Positions 23,693 through 38,500 of a DNA stretch of 64,000 bases are shown here, one piece after another (position 1 is the first letter of the stretch; every line of letters starts with the position of its first letter). The position numbers were made by a program, and so were the translations under genes. Source of the stretch: Apostichopus japonicus. Taxonomy: Eukaryota; Echinodermata; Holothuroidea; Aspidochirotida; Stichopodidae. Below the pieces are notes generated by a model, which worked only from the letters and a program-made list of their open reading frames with translations, did no database searches and was not told the DNA's origin. The DNA lies in the NCBI RefSeq assembly GCF_037975245.1, contig NC_092581.1:7591501-7655500 (forward strand), written 5' to 3'.

Positions 23693-24799
23693 CAAGGGCG
23701 GCGGAACCGGGGGGGGGGGGCACAGGGGGCACGTGCCCCCACTTTTCCTCAGGTTAAAAATGTGCCCTTTTTCTACATAAAAAATTGTACTCTTGATCAC
23801 CTTATTAGGTCAGCGATATTTCAGTAAGAGATCTAGTCCTAATTTAGAAGTATTAATGAATTTCTGTCGGTCAAGCTCAATTGTTTTCTACCACAAGGCT
23901 TCTAACATTCTGGTGAGTGCCATTATGCATATTCCATTTGTCAAAAAAATTCTAATACATTTCCAAAAATGCAATGCTATATTACATTGTGACTTTGTAA
24001 TAAGCAGAAGCAATTTATAGCCTACTATGAATAATGAGTATAGTTTTAATATCCCATAACCTATCCCATCTGTTCGTATTTTGACATATTTCTTTTTTTT
24101 TTATGCATGTGTCGATCGCGTGTGTAGGGACTTGGACTTTATAATGATTTCACCTCATTTTGTCTCGAAAGAAAACTTGTTCCTTGTTTCCCAATTTGCA
24201 CATTGGATATTGCAGTGCTAGTATGCCTTTTTCCCTTGAGGTGGGGGGGGGGGCAGTGGCGGAGCGTCCATACAGTTCAGAGGGCGGATGCCCACCCCCC
24301 CTGACGGACTCAAATGGACTGCTGGCACTCTTTTCAGCTTTTTACCACTTTTTACCTATTCGCGATTATTGACTTTTTAATTGCGCTCCCAAATACCTAT
24401 TGACATTTTTCACATTTTGTTGGTGTAATTTTCTGACAAAATGGTGATGACACCTATTTATTGCAAGGCCCGGAAAGGGTCATTTCCGGCGATCTAGGGA
24501 GTATCATTACTCAAAAATTTCTGTACGCTCCGCGCCAACATGTGGTGGTGCTCCGCTTAGATAGTGTCGAAAGCTCCCCTACAGACCATTATCACCCCCC
24601 TGACCAATACCCCTAGCTCCGCCACTTGGGGGCGGGGGGGGCGGGGCATTGATGGAGTGATGTGTATACCCAAATAAGATAATACAATATGAGTTATAAA
24701 GGGTACTAAATATCAGGCTGTATCAGTCCAATCGAATTTCTGCAAAGTGCCCTTTGACGTCGGTGCCCCCCCAGATTAAAAGTGCTTCCGCCGCCCTTG
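23693..24799. mobile_element. hAT-like non-autonomous element, 1.1 kb, with perfect 8-bp TSD and a nested insert
   Basis: The ends CAAGGGCGGCGGAA and TTCCGCCGCCCTTG are perfect 14-bp inverted repeats. Perfect direct repeats TTTATGGA lie at 23685-23692 and 24800-24807. Both subterminal regions carry GTGCCCCC. A second element (24255-24626) lies inside it. No transposase is seen. Confidence 0.9.
24255..24626. mobile_element. Nested MITE, 372 bp
   Basis: The 11-bp inverted ends AGTGGCGGAGC and GCTCCGCCACT lie inside the element at 23693-24799. The inside includes GGTCATTTCCGGCGATCTAG and the GCTCCGCGCCAAC core shared with 813-2325. Target duplications cannot be read because both flanks are G homopolymer. 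Confidence 0.7.
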
Positions 24800-24807
24800 T
24801 TTATGGA

Positions 24808-26418
24808 TAAAGGCTAAATGAGAAGTTCTGTTGATAACTTGATTGTCTCATGTTGACCAGTGAATGCAGATGAATGGATGGTGCTTCTCAGCCACAGTGG
24901 AGACAAAGATGCCGATGTATAAATTCTTTTACTACAAGACATGGACTTTGTTTTGCTATAAATATATAAAACGTCCCTCTTGTACATTACACCTTGCTTG
25001 AATTTTAACGTTAATGTACTGACGATGTCAGTTTCTCTTTTGTAAATTGTGCTGGAAAAAGATGTTAATTTCACAAAACGGCAGGCATAAGATGAAAGTT
25101 ATAATCCGTTTGATTGCCTAGAACATAATAAATTTAAGTTGTTCCGAATTGGAAGGACTAAACTTCACATGGTAGCAAAGTTAGACAATGAAAGAACCAT
25201 TTACATGTATTCTGTACAGATTACAGTCTAAATGTTTGAAAGGAAACAACAACATTAGAACAATGCAGCTTCAATAAAATCAAGAAGTCGTGTGGAGTTA
25301 TACTTTGGATAACGATTTTATTCCGAAATCTTTGTGGCTCAAAAACAAAACAGAATTGGCAATAACAATATACATTCTTCAGATGTGTCATTTTGTTCCC
25401 ACTTACAGGATGTAACAAATACAGGAACAAGACTGATGACACAGTCAATCTCAAAAAGTCATACTCTTTGCAAAGGGAGGACAGAGAAGGCAAAATGACA
25501 GAATGATGAAAAGGCAATTTTTTTAAAATGTTTTACACAATGGTAATCAGTGCTAAGAGTGTGATCATTATAATAAGGTAAATCAGAATTGCTACATTTT
25601 GCTAGAAGAGTTGAGCAATGCATTTTAAGGTCACAATAAACTTTCCTCATCTCTTGATCTCGGATTGTGAGTTAACAACAGTTACAAAAATCTCAAGCAC
25701 GATAGACAGTATTAGCTACCATACGAATTATAAAACAAGCAACTTCTTCACCTAAAGCAACTTAATTTTTACCCAATAATGCAAGAAACATATTATCCAG
25801 TAGTTTAGGACAAAAAATACTCAACACAGCCAGCCGAAACGTACTAAACAATTTGCTGACTCCCTAAAATGCTGAGAACAAAATTTACCAACTATTTGGT
25901 AGTAAGTACTAAATCATTCAGGACAATATACATTTGATACAAGTAGACATTCTTTGTTTGGTAATGAAGGTAACACAATCAATCTTGTGATGAACCATCT
26001 AATGAAGAGAAGAACATTTGGAATTGCCTCAAGAGAAACATCCTTAATCCTAAACTCATAGTGTTTTCATCACACTTGAGGGACATGAACACTGGAAGAT
26101 TTGGTACATTACAGTGAATGATCGGATACATTCTCTCTTTGCTAACAGTGCAGAACATTACCCAAAATGTCTCTTGATGCATTCATCATACTTCAACATC
26201 TATCTCATCTTTATCTCCATCTTTTCCACAAACTTCATTACCATCACTTTCACACAGGCCACAATGAACATTCCAGAAAGGTAGCCTTTAGTCACTGTTA
26301 TCTTCCTGAAGATAGATACATGATACATGGAAACTTTAGATGCATGAAAAACTCACTACTTAAGATCGTGAAACCTTTCTAGACATTTCGAACAGGAAAT
26401 TGAATGCAGTTAACACAA
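24808..26418. other. 3' flank and probable 3' UTR of MSH2
   Basis: AT-rich sequence after the MSH2 stop codon. A TTTATT at 25317-25322 (AATAAA on the minus strand) is one possible polyadenylation signal, but I cannot say which is used. Small frames at 24814-26382 show no domain resemblance. Confidence 0.4.
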
Positions 26419-26598
26419 CTACTGGACTGTGGATAACATCTGACCTCTACTTAAGATTTCTTCAATGAACGGATTCTGTTCAGCTGCAACCTCTGTTTTA
26501 AATTCCTGCATCTTTTCCCAAGCCTCCTCATCACTTATGCTGTCCCATGGCAACCCCTTGACCTTTGACACAAACCTTTCAATTATGGATTCACCTTT
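26419..26598 (-). CDS. MSH2: MSH2 last coding exon (residues 878-936 and stop)
   Basis: Encodes [18 protein letters not shown] and ends [18 protein letters not shown] with a TAG at 26419-26421. It corresponds to the human C-terminal MSH6/MSH3-contact segment (EKIIQEFLSKVKQMPF onwards). Confidence 0.96.
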   Translation of the reverse strand, partial: KGESIIERFVSKVKGLPWDSISDEEAWEKMQEFKTEVAAEQNPFIEEILSRGQMLSTVQ

Positions 26599-29500
26599 CT
26601 GAAGAGAGACAAAAAAGAACCCAAAAGATGGTCGTAAATAAAGTAAAACATGGTTGTCCTTAGGTATGGACTATCCAATCAATATTGCATCTATATCAGA
26701 TAGCCTGGTACAAACTTGGTGAATTTATTCAGTGACTATATATACAAAGTGTTTGTCAGACAACACTGCATAAACAAGGAATTTTTCTGCTGTTGGAAAT
26801 TATGGGAAATGTGCTATAACCGTAAGTAAAGTTAAACAAACTGTTTCTAGCCCAATAAACCGAGTTTTATCGAATAACTTGTTTTTTTCCATAAAAAGTG
26901 TTTTCGATAAACTCAGTATAAAGCTGATAATCTGAGTTTATCGACTTTGATAACATAATATTTCAAACTGAGAAACAGAGTTTTTGAATAACTAATTAAT
27001 TATTGTACATTAATCTTGACATAGGCATTAGCTCCATACAACAGGGTGTGGTCTATTTCCATCCGGTTAACAAGTTAAAGTGTACAAATAAAAGAAATTC
27101 AGATCAATCAAACATTTCATGTTTTACCTCCTTGGCCATTCTTTTGCGTTTAGCTGCTGGCTCATCAAGACCTTCCATACATCCATCCGAGGCAGCTATG
27201 CTCTGATAGTCTTCTAATTCAGCTGCTTTCACTTTTGCATTATTAATCACTTTCAGAGGAAAGTGGGCCAACTCTGCCACTTGGATACCAAAACTTTGGT
27301 CACAAACCCCTAAAAGGAGAAGATGACTTTTGGTATGAAATTAGCCGTAAAGAACACTTCCCTTTAACCATTATTTTTATTGCCATACTACATCATGTCT
27401 TACACAACACTTTAAGCTATGTCTTAATCATAACTATCACAATTCGTGTAAAGCCTGGAACAAAAGGAAAGTGGCACTGATGTAAATGCTAGCTATATGA
27501 TTCTGAGTAGACATTAGTCACCAAGTACCTACATATACAGTCATCTGCCTATCCAGAGCTGTAACAACAAGTATGGTTGTTTACTACCCTACTGTGAGGG
27601 CTAGGGTGATGTTGTTTACTATTTACATGCAGGGCTGTAACTAACCTTTTGCCTGCTCAAATCAATTACGTAATATATAACTGGAGCCTCTGTAGTGTTA
27701 ACTTTCTACATCCAGATCAGAATCTGAGCAAGAATTTAAACTATGTTAGTTCAATACTTGGAAATAAATTTGGCATTCTAAGTTACCATTATGTCAGCCC
27801 TCTGCTGCTATCTAGTAATGCATGGGCAGTGGCAGTTATATGTTTAATGACATAGTGTAAGATGCATTCTTGTTACTTCTTTTAAACTTTGTAATTTCTT
27901 TGCTTGGATTCTATATTTTATTATCACACACCTGATGTTAAGGTTGTCTCAGGTTTCTAGTATTTCCAGGCACATGCAGGTCTTGATACTTTCTATTATT
28001 ACTCTGTTTTGCTGGTACTCTGCTCAGCCACTAAACTGGTTTTAACGACATAGAACGGTTACATCACCTTTTCTAAATTCATGATTATCAGGCATTTTGT
28101 GTGAGCTATCATTATGTTAAATGACATGCAAATCGCTGTGTTTACTCAACTTCTTGACAATCAGTGCACTACAAGATATGCATGTTTATCCCTCAATGTA
28201 TGGTTTATTTTGTGATTCTTTGATTTTGATCAGGGTTCTATTGAGCAGTGACTGGGAGAAGTCATGCTTCAGGTCCCTTGTTGTTCTATACCATGGGCCT
28301 AATTTATGTTCCTTTCTTGACTTGAATATTTATTGTGAAATAAAATGTGTTATTATTGTAGCTTAAAAAGAAATTGTTTTCTTGGTCTTAAATCCATTTT
28401 GCTGGCTAATTTCAACCACTCAAGCAAGGCTTGATTATGTTGTGTAATCCGCAGAGCGACTTCACCATGGTAACCAATGAAGCCCCAAAGTATATTCTTA
28501 CAATAGTTCAAACCTTTTAGTCTTGTTTAACCAACACAGTGATAGGATCCTGCAAACATACCTGGTTTGACTCTGTAAAGCAGTGTGAGTTGTCCATCAG
28601 AGGTTAGAGCTGTTACATGTAGATTGTTAACTGTCACAATCTCATCTGCTAGAGCAGTAAGCTCATGAAAATGAGTTGCAAACAAACAGTAACCTCTGAC
28701 CTTGCGAGCGATGAAACTAATGAAAGAACAAATATTATTAGGAAATGTTGAAATATGTATTATATGTTGTAGAGCTACTGACAATGTCAATATGAAAATC
28801 AATAATTTGAGATTATTGTAAAGTTGTTTATCTTCGAAGTAGACATTCTGACAAAGTAAAGGATCCAGCAAAGCTTTCAACTTAGAAGTATGCAGTACGA
28901 GCTAGACATGTTAACAATATTATCACCTTACTATAGTCGATCAGAGTTAGGGACTAGAGGTGACGACCTCGACTCAATTCGCTTCATTTTGGAACTTAAA
29001 AGTTGACTAACTTGACACGTGCCCTCAAGACTTAAACCTCAGCTTGAGACTTGCCCTCAAGGCCTTGATGATAATGAAAAATTTTTCGTTGTTAAAATAA
29101 AGTACCTTGTGATATCACATGTACAAGACCTATACAATATTTGTTGACAGTATATAGGCAGTGATAATCTGAATTTTGAACACAAACAAGCACATACCTA
29201 CTTCCATAACACAGGTAATACCACAGTGCACGGTTTACAGCACAAATGGGAGAAATTCATAAAGAGGCCACACAACACAATCTTACAATATTTTAGCTTG
29301 TATTCATGTGTTTCAGAAAAATAACAAGGATGTGAAATCTGAACATTCGCATATTGTGCAACCGCGAAGTGTACCAAATAATGCATGTGACATGATTTGT
29401 TAAGAGTCTGACTCACATTATACACTTTCTGTGTAGATTGAGTGATAGTGTTGACTTTGCAAGGATGAACCATGCCAGATCTTTCAGACAGTTCATTTAC

Positions 29501-32500
29501 ATCACACAAGTTCAATTAATAGGCTATTATGGAAATCATTTAGAAAATTTAACAAAATACAAATTTTTCTATTTTTCTTTTTCTTTTAATTTTAATTTCT
29601 ATCTGACATTTAAAGTACAGCATCAAAGCCTGCACAACACTCAGAAGTAAGCGTAAAACTTACAAACCAATGTTTTTTAATAGTGTCATCATAATATTAC
29701 CACTCATAATTGAAATTCTGGGAAAGTCAGAGACCCATTAAGCCATTTCACCTCTTTGATAGGAAAAATGTTTTCTGCTTAAGTAGTATATGCAGTAAAA
29801 CTTTAAGATAAATAATTGAGCAGAGATACAGGATTTTGAATGTGCACTGTATATGTAACTGTAGAGTATTTTTCAGTGAAATTGAGTGAAGATTCTTGAG
29901 ATAATAAACATCCAATACTACAGGGACTTGAAAATTGACACTTGCCCTCAAAGACTTTAGATTGACTTGGCTCAAGTAATGGCAACACTGTGACTTAGCA
30001 AACTTAACATATAAACCCTGTGTTAGAACAGATCCATGTGAAATTATAAACCAATTCTGACTGTTCTCCATTTATCACATACCTGACTTTCACCACACTG
30101 ATAAGAACTGTGCCTACAGATTGAAGATGACTAGCATCTCAACATCCACCAGTCAATAGCTTATCCATGACAAATTAGTACTCAAAGATATATTACAATC
30201 AAACTTGCTGCTTTAGCAGTCTTGACCATGAGTCTGGATTGATTTGGCAGACAGATTCTCTTCATTTCCTGCTTTATTTAAAACTGTAGCCAACTTTATC
30301 CCTCTAGAGGTAATGTAATGTCAAAGAGAGACTCACTCAGATATTCCCCAGGCTAATCCAAAGCCATCATAGGTTGAAGTACCCCGGCCAAGCTCATCAA
30401 TTATGATCAGAGAATTCTCTGTTCCATTCTATTCACAAGGGAAAGAAATATAAACAACAAATACAGTAGTTACTGAAGCTAAAGAATATTACATAATCAC
30501 AACTATATGTAATATGTATATATGTGGTGCAAAAAGTGACTTGGATACAATTGATTTTATGTAGAAACAACAAAACATGGTTAGAAGTTTCTGAAGTGAA
30601 TTTTATACAAACTTTACTTAAGATTTACCTTACACATGTGAAACAATCAAGTGATCACATGACACACTGTGAAACTAATTTCCACAGCCTCGCTTTAATT
30701 GTCAGTACACTTATGTATATTTGTTACTGTTTTAGTTTTAAGTATTTGTCTCTCAGTTTCATCAAAATTGCAGTAATAAATGCATCGACCATAATGTACA
30801 AGGTATAATTGTGTGAGAAGTTTCTTACCCTGAGAATAGAAGACGTTTCCAGCATTTCTGACATAAAAGTGGAAACTCCTTTAAGCTGGCAATCCCCAGC
30901 CCCAACTCTAGCAAGTATGCAGTCTACAATGGATATCTCTGCAGCATCACAAGGGACAAAACAGCCAATTTGAGCTAACAGCACAATCACACCAGTCTGA
31001 AACAAACAAAGAGGTGACTCATTAATATTTACCTACCAACTACCAACTGACAAGAATGAAGGTGGACCATTTTTTGATGACATTGCTTAAAGGCATACAG
31101 TACCTGTCTGATGAATGTTGATTTGCCACCCATGTTTGGACCAGTGATAATGTGAAACATTTGCTTGTCTCTCTCAAAACTGATGTCATTTGGAATAAAT
31201 GCTACATCATCTTGGACTTCAAGGCAAGGATGCCGTCCCTGGACTACCTTGATGACACCAGTCCCCTTCTCAAGGATTTTAGGTCTTACATATGACACTG
31301 GAGCACTAGAAGAAACTTGAGCAAAACTGAAAAGAGGCAAATAATTATAAATTGTAACAATAAACTGGTAAAATAAGGCAATAATCAACAAATACTTCAA
31401 TCATACCTTATTGCAAAATCAACATTCGACAAGAAAACTTAAGTACAAAATGTAAAAGTCTCAACTTTGTACTATTTCATCTGAACAGTCATGCAGTGAA
31501 GTGCACAGAATTTCAAAGGTGGGCGGTGGGTGGGTGGCTGTTGGCGTGGGCCCAACTTGAAATTCACCAAAAATCCAAGTTCTCTCAACTGATTTAGAAA
31601 GTTACCTAAATCTTTATTGGAGGGCCAGATGTGAATGAAGTATTTTATAAAGGGGGTTCTGCCATGAGGTAATTGAAGCAAACTCTCACCTATGCATGAA
31701 TGGTCTGGGGTTCTCCCCCAGAAAAAAATAAAATAAAAACATAAATGTCAAATGGTGCATTCTGAGGGGTACGTAGACTATAAGTTAGTTCTATATAAGT
31801 AGCCTAAATGCAAAAAGTTCCTAATAAATACTCTATGTGAGGTTGAAAAAGGGGATGAGGATTAGGTACACCTGTAGTAGTGGTCCAATTGTTCCCTGAC
31901 TGAATGCAAAGCTCCCCAATGTATTCATTTTCCCCGACTGATGATTTGACATTGGGTGGGGGACTGCACCCCCCCCCCCCCACTGCCACCCAGCTTTGCA
32001 CTAGCCACTGCAGTGATATCAATGTCATCCTACAGTTTATAAAATGTAAAACAAACCAATTGAAGTGTTTAAGGGAGAAAATATATCAGCGAGACTGAGA
32101 ACAATTATTTACCTTATTAATACATCAAGCTGAGCAGTGACCTCATTTAGGGATAGCATAGGCTCAACATATCCGGCTACAAAGAATAAAACAAAACACA
32201 AAAGTGTGTATTTACATGAGGACCTATGACTACAAGGCATTATATGTGAATGTATCTTGTTAACTTAGAATTATCTTAGCTCTACTTTGCAAACAAAGTC
32301 AATACATGATGCATTCAGAAAATTACCAGTGCAAGCAGAACACCAAGGCCAATTAATAGCATCATAAATATGTAACATACAGACTAGTGAGCTCAGGATA
32401 TACTGTACCACACATAACAGATCAGTACAATTGTGCATCAGTCTGTTGCACAACACTCACCAGCAATATTTATGACTTCTGTTACAACAGCTTTCTGAGT

Positions 32501-35500
32501 TTCACTGTAATCTTCTTTTGATGTGAGGTGCTCATCGTTCAGTGACTTGAGCGTGGAATTGGTGAATCGAACACCATTTTTATTGGTGTCAATGGTTGTG
32601 AACTTTGTGCTGTTCCTCAATACTTTCTCATCCTGCAAAAAATCCAGGTTTCAATCAAATAATTACAGCATCAATTTCATTATACCAATAATAGTAGATG
32701 AAATGGCCTGACCAAACCCTCAACCTAGATAAAGTATCACTAAGTTTGAATTATTGAGTTTTGATAAATCAATAGTAACCTGAGCTTGCATGTTTTTAAA
32801 AAAGGACATTTCTGATCTACTGCAAAGAACCTGTTCAAGCAAATGTAGACAGCTACAAGGAGCCTGATGTGTTGATCCTTGTAAGATCTTCAGAGGGAGA
32901 AAGAACTGAAAACAGAGAATTTGAGGCCAAAATCTAACATAGAAAGAATGAGCAAAGGTTTAAAGGAGCAAGAGACAAACATGAGGGATTAGAAACGAGC
33001 AAGTTGTATGTGGATGGCTATGATGAGTTATGGAGAGAGGAGAGTTGATGAGAAGGAAAGGAGGGTAACAATAAATGCATGGTCATTCCCGTCTGGATAT
33101 TGAAACAATGAGACTGAATCATATAAAATGCCTTCCCTCAAGTCTTTTGCTGTAATAGAGTGTCAGTGACCTGACAATTCATTGCCTGGTGTACATTGTG
33201 TGGTTTGGAAGTATGAAGTGCCACTCAATGGAGTGTCAATGTTCCTTGTTTTGACTGTAGAAACGTTACATTGACATTACAGGTGATGTAATTATTCATG
33301 TGTATGTGTACTGTGACTGATTAAGATGTGTATCTTGGAGACAATGAACCTATTGCACATGGCACATTCAAATGTTTCCAGTTCTTTGAACTTTCCTCAC
33401 ATTATTTCATGCCATGCATATGATTTTCTCACTTCACAGTATTGATTTCCTTATTTTCTGTCAGTTTCTATTCATTCATGGTATTCTTCTATTCCATTGC
33501 TAAACTTTCCAATGAAAAAGTAGGTCCCATCTATCTATTGAAGTTTTCTTTCTGCACCTGAAGAAACTCCTGCTAGGACCAAAATGTCAGCTTTTATACA
33601 TCTAGTGAGTTGTAGAATCAACTACAGTACAATAGCTTAAATGGGCCTTGTTATACTAACATTTGATTTGATTGATCATATTGTAAAGAAACATTTATGT
33701 TCAATGAACCTTCTTTCTTTTATCTCTGCAAGTTCAATCTATTTCATGGCTTGTCACTCTGAATTTAAAATCAAATTCAGAGGATTCAGGTAGTTTTGTA
33801 TGAGACTAGTTTGATGTGATATGACTGAATTACTGATTTATATTAGTTTTAGAATTCTCAAGCTACCACATTTTGTTGGCCTACCTTGGCCCCAAATAAA
33901 TATATTTATGCAATAAACTGCTTACTTCCTATGTTACAAGGATATCTTGTACTATCTATTGTACATTTTGTTCATGTCTATTTTGCACTGATTGTACTCC
34001 AAGCAAAATTCCCAGTCCAGCATTTTCTAGCTTATAACTATCTATATATAAATATTTACCAGGCTATCCCCACTCATGTTGCTTTGCATTTGTCTAGGAA
34101 ACATTAACAGTCTTTTCTTATCTACATTCATAACCATTTTATTGTCCCTGCACAAGTTCTGAATCTTAATTGAACTGAAAATGATTCTGGTGATGTTTTT
34201 CTTAGATCGTCGACACCATGGGTAGTTAAACTTCATGCTAGATTCACTTTGTTAAATAAGAATAACCTCTGCTAATTTTGGCCAGTACCATAATAAACTT
34301 TTCTGAAATGGTGCAAAATCATTTAGATTTGTGGTAATGAAAATAAATAAAATTGTTAATAAATGTCTAATACATTAAACAAGTTTATATGGCCCACTGA
34401 TCAAATTTTGATTTGAGTTAGGTCTTGACCAGAGGCCATCAAATAAACAAAGAAAACAAATAATGCATGTTGATACTATATGTTGTGAAACAGAAAAGGG
34501 ACTCACAAAAGCTCTGGGAACACAGCTGGTGCACTGGGGAACTTCTCCATTTTGTCATATTTGTAGTTTCCTATTACATAACCTTTCAACACAACGCAGG
34601 GTTTGCATGAACTTACTTACGTAAGCAACAACTTGATGAGAATAGCTACTCAGTGAAGACAGAAGAGTGACAAAGCAGAAAGGTGCAAACTTGAATTTGC
34701 AAATAGTTTTTATAATCCTGGAAAATTGTAATAAATTTTATGGATGCATGCACATCACAACAGTTTATATTTTAATTTATAGCCACACTGAGCATCCTCT
34801 AGACTACATAGCCATGATATGGCAACTTCATGTTGTGGCATCAATTGACTTTTTTCATGCACATTGTACTTACCTTTCTTGTCACCCTGAAGAAGTATCC
34901 AAGCATATTATTTGATTCGAGTTTGATAGTCTTGCCAGCTTCAAGACCTAAAGATGTTGCTGCTTTGCCAAGCTGTGCCTCTATGTCTCTTTCTAGTGTG
35001 TCCATTTTGGATCTCAAGGCTGATAAGGAAATGAAACATTCACGTCAGTCAATATAAACTGCTGTTTAGCCTGTTATAAGTTCTCTTGTTGGGATGCATG
35101 TTGAAATAAGAGCTAGAAATAAGAAAGTCATGAAACCACCATATATGTGCCGAGTGTAATTACCGTATGGTTAAAGCAATTTAACCACCATGTAGTTTTA
35201 TTTTTTTAATAAAATAATCAAATGGAGTAATATGCATTGCATTTTCTTGGGCTTCAAATTGTTGAAATCTACAACGAAAATAAATTCGAATTTATGCAAT
35301 GTCACTCAATAATTCGGACTGATATCACTGTTAACGCTGCTGGTAAAGTCATTCACGGAAACCAAACCAAATGTACAAAATTTGAACAGTCAGTTCAATT
35401 TCTTCCCTTTGGAGGGAGTAGCAGATTCATACAATGAACATTGTCCACTAAGGATAGCAACAGTAAACTAATGTGACAGCTACAGTTGATATCATTCTCT

Positions 35501-38500
35501 CTGTAATTGGTATGCCAAGATCTGATATACTGGATTAGGTGTGGCACAGAAACAAACCTGTTAAGTTTTCATCAAAGTCAGCTCGGATTAAATACTCTTG
35601 GTTTAGAGCTTGCTGTAGGTCCACTGTGGTTTCTATCATTTCTTGAAATTTCCCAAAATCCATCAGATGTTCCTGAGAATAATTAAAACACAATATCCAA
35701 GTCATTAGCAAACTTAAAAGTGACAAGAATGGTTCGAAAAGTTTCTCCAGGGAACCTGTTTGTTAATTTGGTTACTCCCCCTAGTCTCTCATTCAACACA
35801 ACCTTGTACTTTGTGTATGCCCACCCAATGTTATGTGGCATTTAGAGTTATTTGTGACAAACTGATATGTACTACGAGGCTGCACATCCATATAAACAAC
35901 TTATATCGAACAGTTGCTTTTGAAGGCAAATGCATGCAGTGTTTTACCTATGTTTGCTTTTGTGAAGTATGACAAAGTAACATTTCTATGGGCCTACATG
36001 AAAATTAGTAAATTACCCCATTGAATATATTTCATGTGTGGTTGAAGTATACATTAAAGCATCTGCTGTTGTACATTTCCAAAAATTGCAAGAATGAGTA
36101 TGAAAGCGACATAGTTTACAATATGCATGGCAATCCAAATGTTATTTACAAGACTACTGCCTGCAGCCCTGCACTCAACAATCATGCTCTGTACAGTAGC
36201 GCCTAGAGGGTCTACTGCTCAAAGGTTTGTTTCTTCATTCACAAAAATACATAAATCATCCCTTAATACTATAAGGTGATGTCAGTGGTGTCATGATTGA
36301 CCTATCATATGTTCCTGGATTCATTCATGTGAGGAGAGTTTCTGTGTACTCTGGTTGAATTGGATACAGGAAGGGTTTGCTTTAAATGTTACTAGTAACT
36401 TGGTCAGTTTACACTATATTGTCAAGATAATGAAGATAATCTGCATAAATAAAGATAATTATGAAGATAATCTGCAATGCAATCTGAGAGTATACAGATA
36501 AGTTGATCTAAGTGTGTATTGAAGTTTGTACAAAAGTATTGAAGATCATAAGGAGTAGAGTGCAGTTCCACCAAATATGTATGTTTGAAGGGCAAATGTC
36601 ATCTCTAGTACTTTCCCCATGGTTAATTTACACTGCAATGACCTTATATAGCTGGCTAAATAAAAGATCTCACTATGTTGCACTAAGGTGTACAGGTATG
36701 TTTGCATAGGCTACAGTACAGTATACCTATAGCAAGGTAAACAATGTATTTCATCAAACTCAGGTAGGAATAGCAACAAATATCCTTCAAATACTACACT
36801 GATATTGCTGTCAATACTATACTTAACCACCCTGATATTGATGTCATGAAAGAGTGTAATACTACCAAGATGAGTGTAATATAACCAAGATGAGTGTAAT
36901 ATTACCAAGATGAAAGAATAGACATGTAATTTTTCCTCTCAATCATTGTTTTGAATAAAATGTAACTGAATATGAAAGAGGTTACCAGTAAAATATATCA
37001 TTCTTACAGATTTCTAGATTGAGTGGTAATGTGGTTTGAAATGGGTGTAAGATCTCGCAGGTTTCCATTCCCATCACTAGTAATTTACTAACCAAACTGA
37101 CCTTAACAGATTTACAACTTCAAAATCATGCCCCATTCAAATAAGAAACATTTCTTTCCAATGGCTCTTACAAGGGTTATTGAAAAATATTAGTTATTCA
37201 ACATTACTGAGTACCTTCTGTTGAACTGTTTTGTTTAAACCCTACAGTAGTTTGTCTTTGGACTCAGAAAAATCATGACCTTTCTTTAACCTTACATACT
37301 GATCTTACAATGAACTGCCTAAGTAACTCTTTGAAATAAGGGATCTGAAATGAAGAGGTAAATTGATTCAAGGAAGTTATTCAAAATGTCCTATTCATAC
37401 TTCTAAGAAATAAAAGGCAAACTGCAAAACTATTTCATACTGTCCACTTAAAATCATTGATGCAGAATAAGCATGCATTTTTAATATTCAATTTTATCTT
37501 TTACAAACATTTTTTATGAGATCTCCATTTTGAATGTTTGTCTGGGCAATGATAAAACATACGATAAACCAAATACATACTGCACCCTCAAAGAACTCAA
37601 AACAAGACTCGCTTCTCCTTTCAGGTATGGGTTCATGATGGGCTGTAGATCTCACATTTTGATAGGTGCACACTGATGATTTCATCACTATCAACAGTTC
37701 ATATATATCCTGATAGACATGAATCATTCATGCAGTCTTCTATGGATAAAGACACACAGCAGAAATACAAGGAACATTCCAAACTTGTACTATTTGTGTC
37801 TTACCTGCAATGGTTTCACAAATAGTTCCTTCAGCAGACTACTGTGATTTCCATCATAACGGTTTAGAGCGTCAATGATCTCTGGCATAAAGTCAATTGC
37901 TTGATAAACCCTGTAGCAATCCTGAAGAGTGGCCTTCTTTCTCTGCAACTTTTTGGACAGCCTCTGGAAGTCTGGAATTCGTTTTAAGTGTTCATCCTGT
38001 AGCAACTGCCTGAGCTCTGTATCATCCACAAAACTTTCCACTGCATTCAGCCTCTCTTCTGATTAAATGAAACAGTGTTTGATGATTTCAACGATTTCTG
38101 ACATCATGATATACTACAGTCATTAGGACAGGAAGTAACACTGCTACAAGGGTAATTTGCATAGTTGTTATCAACATAAATGCTTCTTCACATTAACCTG
38201 TGTTCTGATTTAGTAATTGGTATATGGCTTTTATATTACCAACAATCTTTAGCCAAAACTTTGTCCTCTCTCGCTTTCATCGTTTACTATAGTGGGGTGT
38301 GGCCAAAAACTTACATTCTTCCATTGTTTTATACTTGCTAAAAACTAGGCCTATCAGACATTTCCATGACTACCATGTTTTAGCACAAATTTATGAAGAC
38401 TCCAAATTGGTACTTTGTGATAGAGAAACTCTTGCTTGAGCAAAAATGAGCACCTCCAATTCAAACAGCTGGAACTCAAATCCAAAAGGTGACCTAACAG

